Of a stretch of 64,000 nt of DNA, positions 18,837 through 27,406 are shown piece after piece. Each line of letters begins with the position of its first letter. Positions within the stretch are counted from its first letter, which is position 1. The position numbers and the translations under genes are program-made. The DNA lies in assembly GCF_900110765.1 (NCBI RefSeq), contig NZ_FOEO01000003.1, positions 62,001 to 126,000 on the forward strand, read 5' to 3'. The notes under the pieces were generated by a model. That model made no database searches and was not told where the DNA came from. It saw only the letters and a list, made by a program, of their open reading frames with translations. This DNA comes from Pseudomonas sp. NFACC02. Its GTDB lineage: Bacteria; Pseudomonadota; Gammaproteobacteria; Pseudomonadales; Pseudomonadaceae.

Positions 18837-18922
18837 ACCTGTAGGAGACGTCGGAGGTGACGACGGCAGCGAAAGCGGTGGTTCATTCATCCGCGATATG
18901 ACTGATCCACCGCGTTCGCCAA
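18837..18922. repeat. REP-like (BIME) sequence
   Basis: Contains CCTGTAGGAGACGTCGGAGG followed by a degenerate GCGAAAGCGGTGG and an inverted partner GATCCACCGCGTTCGCC. The same word in the other orientation occurs at 28856-28897 and 30215-30250. It borders the fetB remnant. Confidence 0.55.
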
Positions 18923-18947
18923 GCCGGCCTTTACCCTCAGGCTTTGG

Positions 18948-20423
18948 TCACACCACTGCCGCCTTGGCAATGTCCGCCGCGCTGGCCAGTTTCTCCACCG
19001 ACCAGCAGGTCTCGATCACTGTGCGCACTTGAGCATCGGGCAGGATGCCCTTGGCCAGATCCGTGAATTTGGCCTCCAGTTGCTGATCGCTCATGGGGAC
19101 TTCCAGGCTGCCAATCGCGTGCTCGATGAATGTGTGCAGAACACGACCGTCCTTCAAGGTGATCGTCATGTCGACCTGTTCCGGTTTGATCGCAGGATCG
19201 ATGATCGCGGTAACCCGTTCGCGCAGGGCAATCACCTTGGGGTCGTTCACGGCGCGGTCGCTGTACTGCCGCTCGCCCGCCGCCCCTTCGATAAGCGCCA
19301 CGGCCACCGAATGGTAGATGCTGAACTTGCCTTCCAGGCCGATTTTTGGCGTCTTCTTGCCGGTCAGCTCGATCACCAGCGGGTGCACCTTGAGGTCGAC
19401 ACGGCTGATCTGATCTTCAGTCAGTGCGTACCGATTGCGCAGTTGAATCGCAGCGTCCAGCGCCGGGTGGATGACAATGCCGCAGGCGAAGGGTTTATAG
19501 GTGTTGAGCGCTGACTCGTACCGCTGCCCAAGGCCCTCGGTGATCTCGCGGTAGTCCTGCTTGGTGCTGATGGTGTTCGCCCAACCGCGCTTGGCTTCGA
19601 TCATGCCGTTGGAACTGGTGTAGTCCTTCGACGCCAGCAGGGCGGCGAACAAACCGTTGCTGGCGGCGCGACCGGGGTTGAAGCTTTTGTTCATGGAGCC
19701 GAACGACTCACGCAGGCCCACCGGTTGCGACGCTGCCAGACCCAACGCCCAGACCATTTGTTGTTCGGTCAGGCCGAGAATCTTTCCGGCGGCCGCGGCT
19801 GCGCCGAACACCCCGGCGGTTCCCGTGATGTGCCAGCCGACGTCATAGTGGTTCGGGTACACCGCGTTGCCGATCCGGCATTCGGTTTCGACACCGAGCA
19901 CCAGCGCATTGAGGAAGTCTTTACCGGACACCGGGTGGTATTCCGATAGCGCGAGGATCGCCGAAACGACGGGACCTGCCGGGTGAATGATGGTTTTGAG
20001 GTGCGTGTCGTCAAAGTCGAAGATGTGGCTGGCGACGCCGTTAAGGAACGCCGCGTTCATGATGTCCAGGCGCTCCGGACGACCCAGCAAGCCGGCCTGC
20101 GGCGGTCCCGAAAAAGGCTTGAGCGCGGACAGTGCGCGTTCCACCGTTTCATGGTGCGAACCGCCCACGGCGACGCCGACCCAGTTCAGCAACGTGCGCG
20201 TGCCTTCTTTACGCACGTTGGCGGGAAGGTCCTCGTAACGCGCGTTGACCAGATAGTGCGCCAGGATCCGGGTGACCGGTTCTGGCGTTGACGAGGGGGC
20301 GGGTTCAACGGGTTTCATTTTTTCCCCTTGGGCCAGGACTGAAAGAGACAGGCCGGGCGTGGCCGCCGCCACCGAGGCGATAGCGCCGGCCTTGAGAAGT
20401 CCGCGTCGATTGATCGTCGTCAT
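18948..20423 (-). CDS. Tat-exported MmgE/PrpD family protein, cis-aconitate decarboxylase-like
   Basis: A 491-residue protein. A twin-arginine signal (NRRGLLKAGAIASVAAATPG) predicts export to the periplasm. The rest is a full MmgE/PrpD domain. Compared from memory with human cis-aconitate decarboxylase, the key residues are kept: Asp in DFDDTH, His in HPAG, His in GWHITGTAG, Lys in MNKSFNPG and Lys in TYKPF. The family also holds 2-methylcitrate dehydratase, so the reaction is not proven. Neighbouring aconitate genes favour aconitate as substrate. It is divergent from the LysR gene at 20523. Confidence 0.8.
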   Translation of the reverse strand: MTTINRRGLLKAGAIASVAAATPGLSLSVLAQGEKMKPVEPAPSSTPEPVTRILAHYLVNARYEDLPANVRKEGTRTLLNWVGVAVGGSHHETVERALSALKPFSGPPQAGLLGRPERLDIMNAAFLNGVASHIFDFDDTHLKTIIHPAGPVVSAILALSEYHPVSGKDFLNALVLGVETECRIGNAVYPNHYDVGWHITGTAGVFGAAAAAGKILGLTEQQMVWALGLAASQPVGLRESFGSMNKSFNPGRAASNGLFAALLASKDYTSSNGMIEAKRGWANTISTKQDYREITEGLGQRYESALNTYKPFACGIVIHPALDAAIQLRNRYALTEDQISRVDLKVHPLVIELTGKKTPKIGLEGKFSIYHSVAVALIEGAAGERQYSDRAVNDPKVIALRERVTAIIDPAIKPEQVDMTITLKDGRVLHTFIEHAIGSLEVPMSDQQLEAKFTDLAKGILPDAQVRTVIETCWSVEKLASAADIAKAAVV

Positions 20424-20522
20424 GATCGTGTGTGCCTTTCTTTATGATTGTTTGAATGCACGTGCCAAGAGCACGCCACGATCATGAAGCAGTGGTGCTA
20501 GCATTTGAATTGCAACAATCTC

Positions 20523-21434
20523 ATGGATCTATGCATGCCAAACATGAATCTGGAAATGAGTGATCTGCGCGCCTTCGTGGCCGTCGCGGAGCTGGGGACG
20601 TTCAGCGCAGCGGCGCTGGACCTGCATCTGTCACAGCCAGCGCTGTCCAGGCGGATCTCCAAGCTGGAAGCCAAGATGGGCGTACGCCTGCTTGAACGGA
20701 CGACCCGCCGTGTCGACCTGACTGTTTTCGGACGCGATTTTGCGCGCAAGGCGCGGGACATTCTTAACAGCCTCGATGAAACGCTGATCGGCTTGGGCGA
20801 GGTGGCGGGGCGCATGAGCGGTGAGGTCACCGTGGCCTGCGTGCCGTCTGTGGTGCGCTATTTTCTGCCTCACGTCCTGCGCGAGTTTCACCAGCGCTAC
20901 CCGCGCATCGTCATTCGGGTCATGGACGACGGCGCCAGCGAGGTGCTGTCGAGCGTTGTGCGCAATGAGGCGGATTTCGGGCTGAACTACATCGGTGTGC
21001 AGGAGGCCAGCATCGACTTTCAAGCCGTCCTGAAGGAGGCATTCGTGGTGGCCTGCCGGCGCGATCATCCTCTGGCGGGCCGACACCAGGTCACATGGGC
21101 AGAGCTGGCGCAGTACGATTACATGAGTGTGGCCAAGGCCAGCGGCAACCGGTTACTGCTGGATCTGGCGCTCGCCGACAGCGCGGATCTGCCGCGATCG
21201 TTCTGCGAGGTCCGGCACGTCATGAGTGTGGTCAGCCTGGTCGAAGCCGGCGTGGGCATCGCTGCCGTTCCGCGTCTGGCCATGCCCGAGGACGGTCACC
21301 CGATACTCGTCAGTGTTCCGCTGGTCGATCCGATGGTCAGCCGCACGGTCGGCCTGATTCGGCGTCGTGGCCGGGTGTTGTCGGCGGCAGCGCAGCAGTT
21401 GTACGACATGATCGGGGAGCGGGCAGGGGCGTGA
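20523..21434 (+). CDS. LysR-family regulator (sister of the one at 17506)
   Basis: A LysR regulator of about 303 residues with HTH DLRAFVAVAELGTFSAAALDLHLSQPALSRRISKLEAKMGVRLLERTTRRVDL. The effector domain has ACVPSVVRYFLPHVLREFH, DFGLNY and GLIRRRGRVLS, all shared in near-identical form with the regulator at 17506-18414. The start is uncertain: ATG 20523, 20535 and 20544 are all possible, with no clear ribosome binding site. It is divergent from the MmgE/PrpD gene, its likely target. Confidence 0.88.
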   Translation: MDLCMPNMNLEMSDLRAFVAVAELGTFSAAALDLHLSQPALSRRISKLEAKMGVRLLERTTRRVDLTVFGRDFARKARDILNSLDETLIGLGEVAGRMSGEVTVACVPSVVRYFLPHVLREFHQRYPRIVIRVMDDGASEVLSSVVRNEADFGLNYIGVQEASIDFQAVLKEAFVVACRRDHPLAGRHQVTWAELAQYDYMSVAKASGNRLLLDLALADSADLPRSFCEVRHVMSVVSLVEAGVGIAAVPRLAMPEDGHPILVSVPLVDPMVSRTVGLIRRRGRVLSAAAQQLYDMIGERAGA

Positions 21435-21580
21435 TGTTCTAGGATCGGAAGGTCAGGAAACCGTTCCGCCGTTTGATGGCCGCGTCATCGCTCACTCGTA
21501 CGCCCTGTGCCGATTGCATCTGATCAGCGAAGTGGTCAAGGCCTATAGTGACCAGACACTTCATGACAGAGGCAGACGGC

Positions 21581-22444
21581 ATGAGCAACGCAAGCAAGGC
21601 AGGCACCTTTCAAATCGGCGATCGTCGCGTCAACCGCCTGGGCTACGGCGCGATGCAACTGGCCGGGCCGGGCGTGTTCGGTGCGCCCAAGGACCCCATA
21701 GCAGCCTTGGCCGTCCTGCGCGAAGCACGGGCGCTGGGCGTCAACCATATTGACACGTCCGACTTCTATGGCCCTCACATCACCAATCAGTTGATCCGCG
21801 AAGCGCTGCATCCTTACGCGGGCGACCTGGTCATCGTCACCAAAGTCGGCGCACGACGGGGTGAAGACGCTTCCTGGCATCCGGCGCAAAGCCCGGCGGA
21901 GCTGATACAGGCCGTGCATGACAATTTGCGCAATCTGGGACTGGAGGTGCTGGACGTTGTGAACCTGCGCGCCTGGGGCAACCTGCACTCGCCGGGTGAA
22001 GAATCCATCGAAGAACAGTTCACTGCGCTTGCGGAGCTGCAGCGGCAAGGGCTGATTCGGCATCTGGGCCTGAGCAACGTCACGGCGGCTCAGGTCAGAC
22101 AAGCCCAGTCCATCGCCGATGTCGTGTGCGTGCAGAACCATTACAACCTGTCTCACCGTGACGACGAGCAGATGATTGCCGACCTCGGCAAACAAGGCAT
22201 CGCCTACGTGCCGTTTTTCCCGCTGGGCGGCTTTACGCCGTTGCAATCGAACGTCCTGTCCAGCGTGGCCACGCGGATGGACGCTTCACCGCTCCTGGTG
22301 GCGCTGGCCTGGCTGCTGCAACGCGCGCCGAACATCCTGCTGATCCCTGGCACGTCGTCGGTGGCGCATCTGCGGGAAAACCTGACCGCCAGTGAACTGA
22401 CGATCACGCCGCAGATGCTGGCGGAGCTGGATGCGGTGGCGTAG
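21581..22444 (+). CDS. aldo/keto reductase
   Basis: A 287-residue cytosolic NADPH-dependent oxidoreductase. Motifs are RLGYGAMQLAGPG, NHIDTSDFYG (with catalytic Asp and Tyr), VTKVGARRG (Lys), HLGLSNVTAAQ and the cofactor segment LLIPGTSSVAHLREN. ATG 21581 is chosen because AGAGG lies 9 bases upstream. The family reduces aldehydes and ketones; the substrate is unknown. The gene stands alone, convergent with the creatininase gene 5 bases after its stop. Confidence 0.9.
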   Translation: MSNASKAGTFQIGDRRVNRLGYGAMQLAGPGVFGAPKDPIAALAVLREARALGVNHIDTSDFYGPHITNQLIREALHPYAGDLVIVTKVGARRGEDASWHPAQSPAELIQAVHDNLRNLGLEVLDVVNLRAWGNLHSPGEESIEEQFTALAELQRQGLIRHLGLSNVTAAQVRQAQSIADVVCVQNHYNLSHRDDEQMIADLGKQGIAYVPFFPLGGFTPLQSNVLSSVATRMDASPLLVALAWLLQRAPNILLIPGTSSVAHLRENLTASELTITPQMLAELDAVA

Positions 22445-22449
22445 GGACG

Positions 22450-23199
22450 TCAGTTTGGCGTCGATTCCTCACTGAAGGCATTGACCGCTTGTATCAGGCC
22501 CTGGGCGGCCAGCTTCACCAGTTCGCCGCCTTTGTCCGGGGTCGCGAGAGCCGGGTCTGAGCCCATGCGGCCGTCGGGAAAGCGCGCACGAAAGTCGCGC
22601 GCCTCGCGGATCGGGCCGGTGGGTGCAATGCGTGGCGAGTACGTCGCCGACTTGATGGCGTCCGGATAAGCCCATTGAGTGACTGCAATTTCCGACGGTG
22701 TCGCATGCGACCCATGGCCCACCGGAAACTGCTCGTGGGCCAGTTGGCCGACGCCCTCCAGATCCCACCAATTACACAGCTTCAACGCGAATCCCGCCGG
22801 CCGTCTGGCGAAGCTGGATTCGGCGTACAGCTCGGAAAAGGCGGCTTCAATGGAGGCCACGTTGCCGCCGTGGCCATTGAGGAACAGGATCTTCTCGAAC
22901 CCGTGCCCGGCCAGGGAGCGAACCCAATCGCCAATGGCGGCGATGAAGGTCGAAGGGCGCAACGAAATCGTGCCCGGAAAACCGAGGTGATGCTGCGCCA
23001 TGCCGATGTTGAACGTCGGCGCGATCAGGATATCGGCGTTTTTCTGCGCTTCTTCGGCGATGATCTGCGGGCACATCCAGTCCGTGCCCAACAGCCCGGT
23101 CGGGCCATGTTGTTCATTCGAACCGATGGGCACGACGATGGTGCGGCTACGGGTCAGAAACGCTTCGATCTCGCGCCACGTCGACAGGTGTAAAAGCAT
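22450..23199 (-). CDS. creatininase family amidohydrolase
   Basis: A 249-residue metal-dependent hydrolase. The family metal ligands are in PIGSNEQHGPTGLLGTDW (Glu, His, Asp) and the block LFLNGHGGN; GHGSHATPSEIAVTQ follows. The family includes creatinine amidohydrolase and ring-opening or formamide hydrolases, so the exact substrate is open. It starts 12 bases after the upstream amidase gene and is transcribed with it, which suggests a short pathway for opening a cyclic amide and then hydrolysing the product. Confidence 0.88.
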   Translation of the reverse strand: MLLHLSTWREIEAFLTRSRTIVVPIGSNEQHGPTGLLGTDWMCPQIIAEEAQKNADILIAPTFNIGMAQHHLGFPGTISLRPSTFIAAIGDWVRSLAGHGFEKILFLNGHGGNVASIEAAFSELYAESSFARRPAGFALKLCNWWDLEGVGQLAHEQFPVGHGSHATPSEIAVTQWAYPDAIKSATYSPRIAPTGPIREARDFRARFPDGRMGSDPALATPDKGGELVKLAAQGLIQAVNAFSEESTPN

Positions 23200-23211
23200 G
23201 GTGGGTTCTCT

Positions 23212-24927
23212 CTACGATGTGGCGGAAACGAGGGCAGGCGTGCGCGGCGGAATCATGCGCTTCGACCCGGTTGATTCAAACGCAGCGGCCAGACGCAGCA
23301 GCGCCGAGTCGTCATACGCGCGACCGGCAAACGTGAGACCGACCGGCATGCCGATGTCCGACAGGACGCCCATGGGTACCGTGACCGTCGGCACGCCGAG
23401 ATGGCGGATGGCGAGGTTGCCGTTGGCAACCCATACACCGTTGCTCCAGGCGATGTCGGCGGACGCGGGATTTACGTCCGAATCCGCGGGCGCGACGTCT
23501 GCGACGGTCGGGAACAGCACGGCGTCCAGTCCCTGCGCATCCATCCATTCCTCCAGGTCGATGCGCCGGGTTTTCTCAAGTCCCCGCAGGCCGTCGGCCA
23601 GGGTGTCGATTTCGTTCCACGGCGTGATGCCACGCTCGGCCATGCGCACGTACTCGTCCATCCCCGCTGCCAGATCGCCTTCGCGGTTAGGCAGGGTGCC
23701 TGGGTCGTGGGGGAAAATCTTCGGACCGTCGACATCGACCAGTCGATTGAGCTTTGGATCGCCGTTGGCTTGCAGGAAGTCATCGAACGCCCAGGCCGTC
23801 AGGTCCCACAATTCGTGGTGCAGGAATTCCTTGGAGACGATGCCGCGATTGAATACGGTCGGCGCGCCCGGGCGATCGCCTTCGCAATTGGACACCAGCG
23901 GGAAATCCAATTCGATGACTTCGGCGCCCGCTGCTTCGAGCGCCTGGCGAGCTTCTTGCCACAGCGCGATGACGGAGGGACGGGTGTTGATGCGCTGGCC
24001 GGTCGGGCCGCCGATGCCCGGCGCTTCGCTGGTGCCTGCGTCAGGATCGGCGTTGATGTACATGCGCGGGATGCCCAGGCGCTTGCCGGCCAGTGCCTCG
24101 GCATTCACCGCGAGTTCAGCGTAAGACGCCGGACGCACCGACGCGACCGTGGGGATCGGCACCCAGGGTTGCATTCGCCAGAGGTCGCCGCGTGTGTCGG
24201 GATCGTCCGCCACCACCACGTCCAGCACTTCCAGCAGGTCGGCCATGGTGCGGGCAAAGGGCACGACGACGTCCATGGTCGGTGTCAGCGGCCAGTTGCC
24301 GCGCACCGAAATCACCCCGCGTGATGGGGTGTATGCGCATAGACCGTTGTTGGAGGCCGGGCCTCGACCGCTTGACCAGGTTTCTTCAGCCAGACCGAAC
24401 GCGGCGAAGCTGGCCGCCGTCGCGGTACCGGCGCCGTTCGAAGAACCTGAGGCGAAGGGTGCGGTGAGGTAATCGCCGTTGTAGGGACTTTCGGCGCGGC
24501 CATAGACCCCGCGTTGCATACCGCCGTTGGCCATGGGCGGCATGTTGGTCTTGCCCAGGCAAATCGCACCGGCAGCGCGCAGCCGTTCAATGGTGAACGC
24601 ATCGCGGTAGGCAATCAGGTCGGCGAACGCAGGGCTGCCGGACGCGGCGGTGAGGCCTTTGACCAGGTAACTGTCTTTGGCGGTGTACGGGATGCCGTCG
24701 AGCGGGCCGAGTGTCTGGCCCTTCGCGCGGCGAGCGTCGGACGCTTCTGCTTCCTTGAGGGCTTCAGGGTTTCGAACCACCAACGCGTTGAGGCGGGTTG
24801 GGGTGTCCGGACCGTCATAGGCATCGATGCGCGCCAGATACGCCTGGACCAGTTCAACGGCGGTGGTTTCGCCGGACGCCAGGGCAGCGCGCAATTGGGC
24901 GATGGAGACTTCGGTGACTTCGATCAT
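23212..24927 (-). CDS. amidase (amidase signature family)
   Basis: A 571-residue amidase, longer than the usual 450-500. The catalytic elements are Lys in PYTAKDSY, the glycine/serine-rich SGSSNGAGTATAASFAAFGL and the nucleophile segment TWSSGRGPASNNG, which departs from the standard GGSIRIPAS. It is cytosolic with no signal peptide. It is first in an operon with the creatininase-family gene. The substrate is unknown. Confidence 0.87.
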   Translation of the reverse strand: MIEVTEVSIAQLRAALASGETTAVELVQAYLARIDAYDGPDTPTRLNALVVRNPEALKEAEASDARRAKGQTLGPLDGIPYTAKDSYLVKGLTAASGSPAFADLIAYRDAFTIERLRAAGAICLGKTNMPPMANGGMQRGVYGRAESPYNGDYLTAPFASGSSNGAGTATAASFAAFGLAEETWSSGRGPASNNGLCAYTPSRGVISVRGNWPLTPTMDVVVPFARTMADLLEVLDVVVADDPDTRGDLWRMQPWVPIPTVASVRPASYAELAVNAEALAGKRLGIPRMYINADPDAGTSEAPGIGGPTGQRINTRPSVIALWQEARQALEAAGAEVIELDFPLVSNCEGDRPGAPTVFNRGIVSKEFLHHELWDLTAWAFDDFLQANGDPKLNRLVDVDGPKIFPHDPGTLPNREGDLAAGMDEYVRMAERGITPWNEIDTLADGLRGLEKTRRIDLEEWMDAQGLDAVLFPTVADVAPADSDVNPASADIAWSNGVWVANGNLAIRHLGVPTVTVPMGVLSDIGMPVGLTFAGRAYDDSALLRLAAAFESTGSKRMIPPRTPALVSATS

Positions 24928-25039
24928 GCCGCCACCGCCGACGCCTGGGGAAGAGGGGAGTTGCGTGTCTCAAAAAGGCTTTTCATATCGCGTTCCGTCT
25001 CGCTGAACTGTCCGGCAGGGTCTGAGCGTTCGACCCGGG

Positions 25040-25056
25040 TGGTGTATTTAACACCA
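25040..25056. promoter_or_regulatory. palindromic operator candidate upstream of amidase operon
   Basis: TGGTGT-ATTTA-ACACCA, a perfect 17-bp inverted repeat in the divergent region between the amidase operon and the Sia-like operon. It has the look of a GntR- or LysR-type binding site. No cognate regulator gene is adjacent. Confidence 0.4.
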
Positions 25057-25201
25057 AGTGCATGGGGCGAGGCACGGGGCCAGATAGGGCCCGACGGAAC
25101 AAATGACTCGCGCTGTAACATCATCTTAATATCACGTTGGTACTGTCCGCGCTTTGGTCTGGCGTGGTAGTGCAGGCATGCAGGCGGAACATTTCACATT
25201 C

Positions 25202-26416
25202 ATGCGACCGACGTTGCCCCGGGATCATCGGTGCGCGGGCGATCTGTGCAATGAGGTGCCCGGCATTGAATCGGACAGCACCAACCATCGGGTCATGGAA
25301 ATTTTCAGCGCTCACCGCGAGCGCGCGTGCCTTGCCGTACTGGAGGGCGATCGACCTATCGGGTTGATCAACCGCAATATCTTCCTGTCGCAGATGAGCA
25401 AGCCGTTTCATCGCGAGCTCTACGACAAGAAAAGCTGCATCGCTTTCATGGACAAGGAACCGCTGATCGTCGATGCCGGGATGAGCATCGAGGCGCTGAC
25501 GTTCAAGACTGTCGAATACGGTGAAAAGGCGCTGGCCGACGGCTTCATCGTCACCCGCAACGGGCGTTTCGCCGGGTTGGGTAACGGTCTGGAGCTGATG
25601 GCGGTGGTCGCGGCCATGCAGGCGGAGAAAAACCGCCAGATGATGCAGAGCATCGAATACGCCAGTGTGATTCAGCGTGCCATGCTGCGGGCGTCCCGCG
25701 AGGCGCTGGGTTCGACCCTTGGCGATGCCGCGCTGCTGTGGGAGCCGCGCGATGTCGTGGGCGGCGATTTCTATCACTTTTGCGCCTACGCCGACGGCTG
25801 GTTCGGTGCCATCGCCGACTGCACGGGGCACGGCGTTCCCGGCGCGTTCATGACATTGATCGCGTCCTCATCGCTGACCCAGGCGTTGGCGCAACTGGGG
25901 CCGCGTCACCCTGCGAGCCTGTTGTCGGCGGTCAACCGCAGCGTCAAGGAGCAACTGGGGCAGGTCAACGGCCTGGATGGCACCCCCGAATCCGACGACG
26001 GTCTGGACGCTGCGTTTTTCTGGTTCGATAACGCCACGCGGATGCTCAGCTTCGCGGGCGCGCGCATGGCGCTGCATGTCTTGCATCCTGACGCTGAACA
26101 GCTTGAGACCCTTGCCGGTCAACGCATGGGCGTGGGGTACGTCGACAGCCACTTCGATTACCAATGGTCGGTGAGTCGCGTGCCGATGCAATCGGGAAGC
26201 CTGATGTTCATCGCCACCGACGGGTTGATCGATCAGATCGGCGGCCCGAAGCGTATCGCATTTGGCAAGCGCAAAGCCTTCGAGACGATTATTGCGCACC
26301 GCAGCCAGCCATCGATCGCGATCTGTGAAGCCCTGCAAGCGGCGCTTGCCGTGTGGCAGGGCGAACAGACACGCCGTGACGACTTGACCCTTTTCTGTGC
26401 CCGCATTCAGGAATGA
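25202..26416 (+). CDS. SpoIIE/PP2C-type phosphatase with CBS-like input (SiaA-like)
   Basis: A cytosolic protein of about 404 residues. The N-terminal half has two CBS-like segments (CLAVLEGDRPIGLINRNIF and DGFIVTRNGRFAGLGNGLEL). A helix joins it to a PP2C phosphatase domain (about 180-400) with metal-binding motifs DVVGGDFYHF, IADCTGHGVPGAFM and FIATDGLID. It heads a four-gene operon that matches siaABCD in order. SiaA of P. aeruginosa has a membrane sensor and HAMP domain instead, so the signal sensed here must be different. By analogy it dephosphorylates the SiaC-like protein. The start is uncertain (25178 is also possible). Confidence 0.85.
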   Translation: MRPTLPRDHRCAGDLCNEVPGIESDSTNHRVMEIFSAHRERACLAVLEGDRPIGLINRNIFLSQMSKPFHRELYDKKSCIAFMDKEPLIVDAGMSIEALTFKTVEYGEKALADGFIVTRNGRFAGLGNGLELMAVVAAMQAEKNRQMMQSIEYASVIQRAMLRASREALGSTLGDAALLWEPRDVVGGDFYHFCAYADGWFGAIADCTGHGVPGAFMTLIASSSLTQALAQLGPRHPASLLSAVNRSVKEQLGQVNGLDGTPESDDGLDAAFFWFDNATRMLSFAGARMALHVLHPDAEQLETLAGQRMGVGYVDSHFDYQWSVSRVPMQSGSLMFIATDGLIDQIGGPKRIAFGKRKAFETIIAHRSQPSIAICEALQAALAVWQGEQTRRDDLTLFCARIQE

Positions 26417-26988
26417 TGATGTTCACTTCACCTACCGCTCAGCAGGACTGCACGTTTTTCGATCTGGCCCAACAGAGAAACGTGATCTTCTATCACATGG
26501 GCTATTTCTCGCATCACATCATCTCGGCGATGGCGGAAGTGATGAAGCTGCAGCTGGAAATCTCCGGCGTCAGCGGGCCGACGCGACGCAAGCTGTTTTC
26601 GTCGTTCGTCGAGCTCTCGCAGAACATCATTCATTACTCCTCCGACGCCTTGAGCGCGACCGTCGCCGAAGCCGCTGCACTGCGGCAGGGCGCCGTCTGC
26701 ATCAGCACCGACGGCGAGCGGCATCTGATGCTCTGCGCCAACCCCATTGCAACGGCCGACATCGCGCGACTGCGCGAGAAGCTCGAGCCGCTACGCACCA
26801 TGTCGCTGGATGAAATCAAGCACGCCTACAAAGCCACGCTGCGCGCCGAAACGCCAGTAGACAGCAAAGGCGCTGGCCTGGGCTTCCTGACCATGGCCCG
26901 TGACGCCTGCGCGCCGCTGGAGTTCGGGTTTCATCCGCGCCAGGACGATCCCGAAACGACCCTGTTTTGCCTTAAAGCCACTATTTGA
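26413..26988 (+). CDS. siaB: SiaB-like protein kinase
   Basis: A 191-residue GHKL-related kinase of the SiaB family. MGYFSHHIISAMAEVMKLQLE and the N-box-like FVELSQNIIHYS are visible, and the nucleotide-binding G-box appears as KGAGLGFLTMARDA. It should phosphorylate the SiaC-like protein encoded next. The start overlaps the phosphatase stop (ATGATGATG), indicating translational coupling. The symbol is by operon and family analogy. Confidence 0.8.
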   Translation: MMMFTSPTAQQDCTFFDLAQQRNVIFYHMGYFSHHIISAMAEVMKLQLEISGVSGPTRRKLFSSFVELSQNIIHYSSDALSATVAEAAALRQGAVCISTDGERHLMLCANPIATADIARLREKLEPLRTMSLDEIKHAYKATLRAETPVDSKGAGLGFLTMARDACAPLEFGFHPRQDDPETTLFCLKATI

Positions 26989-27005
26989 TTGAGCGACGCT
27001 TAGCC

Positions 27006-27392
27006 ATGGACAACTTCTACATCGAAGCAACGGCCACTTCGCCGGAAGTCGACTTTCGTTTTGACCAGCACCTTCTGTCGATGAAAGGCGAATCCTACCC
27101 GGAAAACGCTGCCGCTTTTTACGCACCGATCGTGCAGCAGCTGCGTGCATTTCTGGACGCCAAAGAAGGCGTGACGATCACGGCGAATATCGCACTGGCC
27201 TACTTCAACAGCTCCAGCACCAAGATGCTGTTCAGCATTTTCGATGCGCTGGATCAGTCGGCAGCGGCAGGTAACCGGATTGAAGTGAACTGGTACTACG
27301 AAGAAGAGGACGAGACCATCTTCGAGTTCGGCGAAGAACTGAAGGCCGACTTCACTTCGATCATCTTCAATGACCATCCAGTAACCACGTGA
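27006..27392 (+). CDS. siaC: SiaC-like regulatory phosphoprotein (DUF1987)
   Basis: A 128-residue DUF1987 protein. In P. aeruginosa SiaC is phosphorylated on Thr68 by SiaB, dephosphorylated by SiaA, and activates the diguanylate cyclase SiaD when unphosphorylated. The matching region here is ALAYFNSSSTKML, with Ser69-Ser71 and Thr72 as candidate sites. ATG 27006 is chosen over the TTG at 26985. It sits between the kinase and cyclase genes with short spacing. Confidence 0.82.
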   Translation: MDNFYIEATATSPEVDFRFDQHLLSMKGESYPENAAAFYAPIVQQLRAFLDAKEGVTITANIALAYFNSSSTKMLFSIFDALDQSAAAGNRIEVNWYYEEEDETIFEFGEELKADFTSIIFNDHPVTT

Positions 27393-27406
27393 ACAGGGTG
27401 ATCACC

